A program made the position numbers and the translations under genes. Below, piece by piece: positions 9,310 to 12,010 of a stretch of DNA of 12,010 bases. The notes beneath the pieces were generated by a model. It worked only from the letters and a program-made list of their open reading frames with translations. It ran no database searches and was not told the DNA's origin. Position 1 is the stretch's first letter, and the number at the start of each line of letters is the position of its first letter. Source of the stretch: Propionibacteriaceae bacterium UBA6122 (lineage in GTDB: Bacteria; Actinomycetota; Actinomycetes; Propionibacteriales; Propionibacteriaceae); the NCBI GenBank assembly GCA_002428365.1, contig DIVW01000013.1, positions 435 to 12,444 of the forward strand. Direction: 5' to 3'.

Positions 9310-12010
9310 TCAGGCGATGACCACCAGCAGGTCGCCGCCTTCAACAGCCTGCGCGGCGCCGATCGCACAACGCTGAACCGTCCCGGCTACTGGGGTAGTG
9401 ATCGCAGCTTCCATCTTCATCGCCTCGATAGTGGCCACCTGCTCTCCGGCCGCCACCTCCTGGCCGACCTCGACGGTCAAAGTGACCACACCGGCGAACG
9501 GCGACGGCACCTGGCCGGGCACCGAAACATCAGCCCGCTCGGCGGTCACCTCGGTGGACTTCACCGACTCGTCGCGGACGTTGACCACGCGAATCTGGCC
9601 ACTGACCGCCCCGACCACCTGGCGAATACCGCGATCATCGGCATCGCCAATGGCCGACAGTTTCAGCAGCACGTTCTTGCCCTTGCGCAGCGTTACCTCG
9701 ACCTCTTCACCCAGCTTCAGACCGTGCAGGAACTCCTTGGTAGGCAGCACGGTTAGTTCGGAGTAATCGGCCACGGCCTCTTCGTAATCCTTGGTCGGGC
9801 CGGGGAAGAGCAGGCGATTGAGCGTCCGGCGAGGCTCGGCCACCAACGCGGCCGAATCAGCATCGCTGAGCTCGGTGATCACCGGCTTGGTGACCCGTCC
9901 GGCCAGCGCCTTGGTGCGGAACGGCTCGGGCCAGCCGCCGGGCGGGTCACCCAGGTCGCCGTTGAGGAAGCCAATCACCGAATCGGGAATGTCGTACTTG
10001 GCCGGGTTTGCCTCAAAATCGGCCGGGTCGGCATTGCGTCCCACCAGGGCCAGGGCCAGGTCGCCGACCACCTTCGACGAGGGGGTTACCTTCACCAGGT
10101 TGCCGAGAATTTTGTTGGCCGCGGCGTACATGTTCTCGATGTCCTCGAACCGGTTGCCCAGACCGAGCGCCATCGCCTGCTGGCGCAGGTTCGACAGCTG
10201 GCCGCCGGGAATCTCGTGGTGGTAGACCCGTCCGGTCGGGCCGGGCAGACCCGACTCGAAGGCGCCGTAGAGGTTGCGCACCTGCTCGAAGTACGGCTCC
10301 AACTCGGTCACCGCGGCCAGGCTGAGCCCGGTGTCGCGCTCGGTGCCCTCCAGTGCTGCCACCAGCGCCGACATCGACACCTGCGAGGTGGTGCCAGCCA
10401 TCGAGGCCGCGGCCACGTCGACCGCGTCCACCCCGGCATCGACGGCCGCCAACAGCGTGGCCAATTGGCCACCAGCGGTGTCGTGGGTGTGCAGGTGCAC
10501 CGGCAGGTCGAAGTTGGCTCGCAACGCCGTGACCAGCTTGGCCGCAGCTGGCGCCCGTAGCAGACCGGCCATGTCCTTGATCGCCAGGATGTGTGCCCCA
10601 GCCTTGACCAGCTCTTCGGCCAAGCCAAGGTAGTAATCCAGGGTGTAGAGCGTCTCCGACGGCGACAGCATGTTGCCGGTGTAGCAAAGGGACGCCTCAG
10701 CTACCGCGTGGTCGGTCTGCAGCACCGCCTCGATCGCCGGACGCATCTGGTCAACGCAGTTCAGCGAATCGAAGATGCGGAAGACGTCCAGGCCCGAGCG
10801 GGCGGCCTCGTCCACGAAGGCGTTGGTGACTGCCAGCGGGTAAGGGGTGTAGCCAACGGTGTTGCGGCCCCGCAGCAGCATCTGCAGCGGCAGGTTCGGC
10901 ATCGCCGCATGCAACTTCTCCAGCCGCGTCCACGGGTCTTCCTTCAGGAAGCGCAGCGCCACGTCATAGGTGGCCCCGCCCCAGGCCTCAACGCTGAACA
11001 GTTGCGGCAGCGTCCGGGCAATGGTGGGGGCAGCCTCCAGCAGATCGCGGGTGCGCACCCGAGTTGCCAACAGTGACTGGTGGGCATCGCGGAAGGTGGT
11101 GTCGGTTACTGCGACCGCCTTCTGCGCGCGCAACTCCGCAGCCCACTGGGTCGGCCCAACTTCCAGCAGCCGCTGGCGCGAACCGGCGGGCGGCTCAGCC
11201 TCCAGTGCCTCCGGAGCCAGGACGGGCAGCTTCTCGCGGGGATGGATCGAGATGCGCGCGGCCCCGTTGGGCTTGTTCACGCTCACCCAGGCCAGGTAGT
11301 TGAGCAGCTTGGTGCCCCGGTCGGCCGAAAGGGTGTGGTGGGTGAGGTAGGGGCGCTCGTCGATGAAGGAGGTGTTGACGTTGCCGGCCAGGAAATCGGG
11401 GTCGGAAAGTACCGCCTCCAGGAAGGGGATATTGGTGGAGATGCCGCGAATCCGGAACTCGGTCAGCGCCCGGTAGGCCCGCCGGGCCGCCGAAAGGCGA
11501 TCAGAGGCCCGACAGGTGAGCTTGACCAGCATCGAGTCGAAGTGGGCGCCTACCTCTGAACCGCTGAACACCACGCCGCCGTCCAGCCGAACCCCAGCAC
11601 CACCGGGTGAGCGGTAGACCGAAACAGTGCCGGTGTCGGGACGGAAGCCGTTGCTCGGGTCTTCGGTGGTGATCCGACACTGTAGGGCCGCCCCACGCAC
11701 CTGAATCGAATCCTGGCTCAACCCCAGGTCAGCCAGGGTTTCGCCGCTGGCGATCCGAATCTGGGAGCTCACCAGGTCTACGTCGGTGACCTCCTCGGTG
11801 ACGGTGTGTTCCACCTGGATGCGGGGGTTCATTTCGATGAAGACGAAGCGGCCGTCCTCACCGAGCAGGAACTCCACAGTGCCGGCGTTGCGGTAGTTGA
11901 TGTGGTGGGCAAAACGCACCGCACCTTCGCACATTTCGCGGCGCACTTCCGGGTCAAGGTTGGGTGCTGGTGCCAGCTCGATCACCTTCTGGTGACGCCG
12001 CTGCACCGAG
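9310..12010 (-). CDS. pyc: Pyruvate carboxylase, C-terminal three quarters (5' end outside window)
   Basis: This biotin enzyme carboxylates pyruvate to oxaloacetate using ATP and bicarbonate, the anaplerotic entry to the citric acid cycle. The frame is open to the right edge. Numbered from the codon at 12006, it reads SVQRRHQK at the edge, then the end of the biotin-carboxylase domain (FIEMNPRIQVEHTVTEEV, 57-73, with Arg62) and the BC C-terminal part to about 220. The carboxyltransferase domain (about 298-570) has metal ligands Asp307 (TTFRDAHQS), the carbamylated Lys477 (AIKDMAG), and His506 and His508 (HLHTHDTAG). FSVEAWGGATYDVALRF is characteristic. A tetramerisation/PYC-OADA region follows. 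The C-terminal biotinyl domain has EAMKMEA with the biotinylated Lys864, 34 residues from the end. Actinobacterial enzymes are about 1,120-1,150 residues, so about 230-250 are missing. The stop is 3 bp from a 3 x 19-bp tandem repeat. Confidence 0.97.
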   Translation of the reverse strand, partial: SVQRRHQKVIELAPAPNLDPEVRREMCEGAVRFAHHINYRNAGTVEFLLGEDGRFVFIEMNPRIQVEHTVTEEVTDVDLVSSQIRIASGETLADLGLSQDSIQVRGAALQCRITTEDPSNGFRPDTGTVSVYRSPGGAGVRLDGGVVFSGSEVGAHFDSMLVKLTCRASDRLSAARRAYRALTEFRIRGISTNIPFLEAVLSDPDFLAGNVNTSFIDERPYLTHHTLSADRGTKLLNYLAWVSVNKPNGAARISIHPREKLPVLAPEALEAEPPAGSRQRLLEVGPTQWAAELRAQKAVAVTDTTFRDAHQSLLATRVRTRDLLEAAPTIARTLPQLFSVEAWGGATYDVALRFLKEDPWTRLEKLHAAMPNLPLQMLLRGRNTVGYTPYPLAVTNAFVDEAARSGLDVFRIFDSLNCVDQMRPAIEAVLQTDHAVAEASLCYTGNMLSPSETLYTLDYYLGLAEELVKAGAHILAIKDMAGLLRAPAAAKLVTALRANFDLPVHLHTHDTAGGQLATLLAAVDAGVDAVDVAAASMAGTTSQVSMSALVAALEGTERDTGLSLAAVTELEPYFEQVRNLYGAFESGLPGPTGRVYHHEIPGGQLSNLRQQAMALGLGNRFEDIENMYAAANKILGNLVKVTPSSKVVGDLALALVGRNADPADFEANPAKYDIPDSVIGFLNGDLGDPPGGWPEPFRTKALAGRVTKPVITELSDADSAALVAEPRRTLNRLLFPGPTKDYEEAVADYSELTVLPTKEFLHGLKLGEEVEVTLRKGKNVLLKLSAIGDADDRGIRQVVGAVSGQIRVVNVRDESVKSTEVTAERADVSVPGQVPSPFAGVVTLTVEVGQEVAAGEQVATIEAMKMEAAITTPVAGTVQRCAIGAAQAVEGGDLLVVIA

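Noticed and set aside
9020..9376. 118-residue + strand frame across the DUF5684 gene end, its terminator and the tandem repeats
   Set aside because: It runs through a strong terminator and a 19-bp tandem array (repeating WGSANLVGLSQLGG-like translation) and into the antisense of pyc. It is not a gene.
10013..10687. 224-residue minus-strand frame inside pyc
   Set aside because: It is a shadow of the carboxyltransferase region with low-complexity Gly/Arg/His composition; the true frame carries the metal-binding motifs.
1..12010. A defence, toxin-antitoxin, secondary-metabolite or mobile-element system
   Set aside because: Every well-supported gene is a housekeeping enzyme or a stand-alone membrane protein; there is no transposase, integrase, nuclease, methylase or toxin motif, and no attachment-site duplication was seen. 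The repeats are the only element-like sequences.

Overview
The window is GC-rich DNA with dense, mostly intact metabolic genes, GTG starts and actinobacterial-type protein families (a FolP2-like dihydropteroate synthase homologue, a DUF3422 protein, a DUF5684 protein with a Pro-rich tail, single-chain pyruvate carboxylase). This suggests a high-GC actinomycete. Propionibacteriales is a reasonable guess from the overall flavour of the proteins, but nothing here proves it. I see no phage, plasmid, transposase, CRISPR, tRNA or rRNA sequence.

Layout. Positions 1-2236 (+): the C-terminal end of dihydroxy-acid dehydratase (ilvD), a HAD-family hydrolase 39 bp downstream, a 193-bp gap holding a large inverted repeat, then a zinc-dependent medium-chain alcohol dehydrogenase. 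Positions 2376-3662 (+): a DUF3422 membrane-anchored protein that meets, tail to tail with a 4-bp gap, a PLP-dependent aminotransferase (-, 3667-4848). Upstream of the aminotransferase on the same strand is a flavodoxin-like NAD(P)H:FMN reductase (-, 4954-5535) ending at its own hairpin. The reductase is divergent from an integral-membrane protein made of two YcxB-like modules (+, 5649-6824). The tail of that gene overlaps, convergently, pdxH (-, 6802-7434). Behind a repeat cluster comes a folP2-like gene (-, 7574-8488), divergent from a small DUF5684 membrane protein (+, 8677-9135). That gene ends in a strong intrinsic terminator and converges on pyruvate carboxylase (-, from 9310 past the right edge).

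Among the functions are branched-chain amino-acid synthesis, anaplerosis (pyc), vitamin B6 (PdxH makes PLP using FMN), flavin reduction and PLP-dependent transamination. The genes are in alternating orientations, so I do not read them as one operon or one system.

The most striking non-coding signal is a dispersed palindromic repeat family with core TTCGACRRGCTCAG. It is confined to three intergenic gaps (1041-1129, 7462-7567, 9206-9306), is present as hairpin-forming pairs of two arm types, and has locally amplified into a 39-bp direct repeat and a 3 x 19-bp tandem array that stops 3 bp from the pyc stop codon. There is no gene-free stretch over 300 bp; the longest gaps are 1015-1207, 8489-8676 and 9136-9309. 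I found no convincing new multi-gene system. The points worth a second look are the repeat family, the duplicated YcxB-like protein, the non-canonical FolP motifs, one unusual residue in PdxH, and several palindromes or phased repeats in promoter regions.
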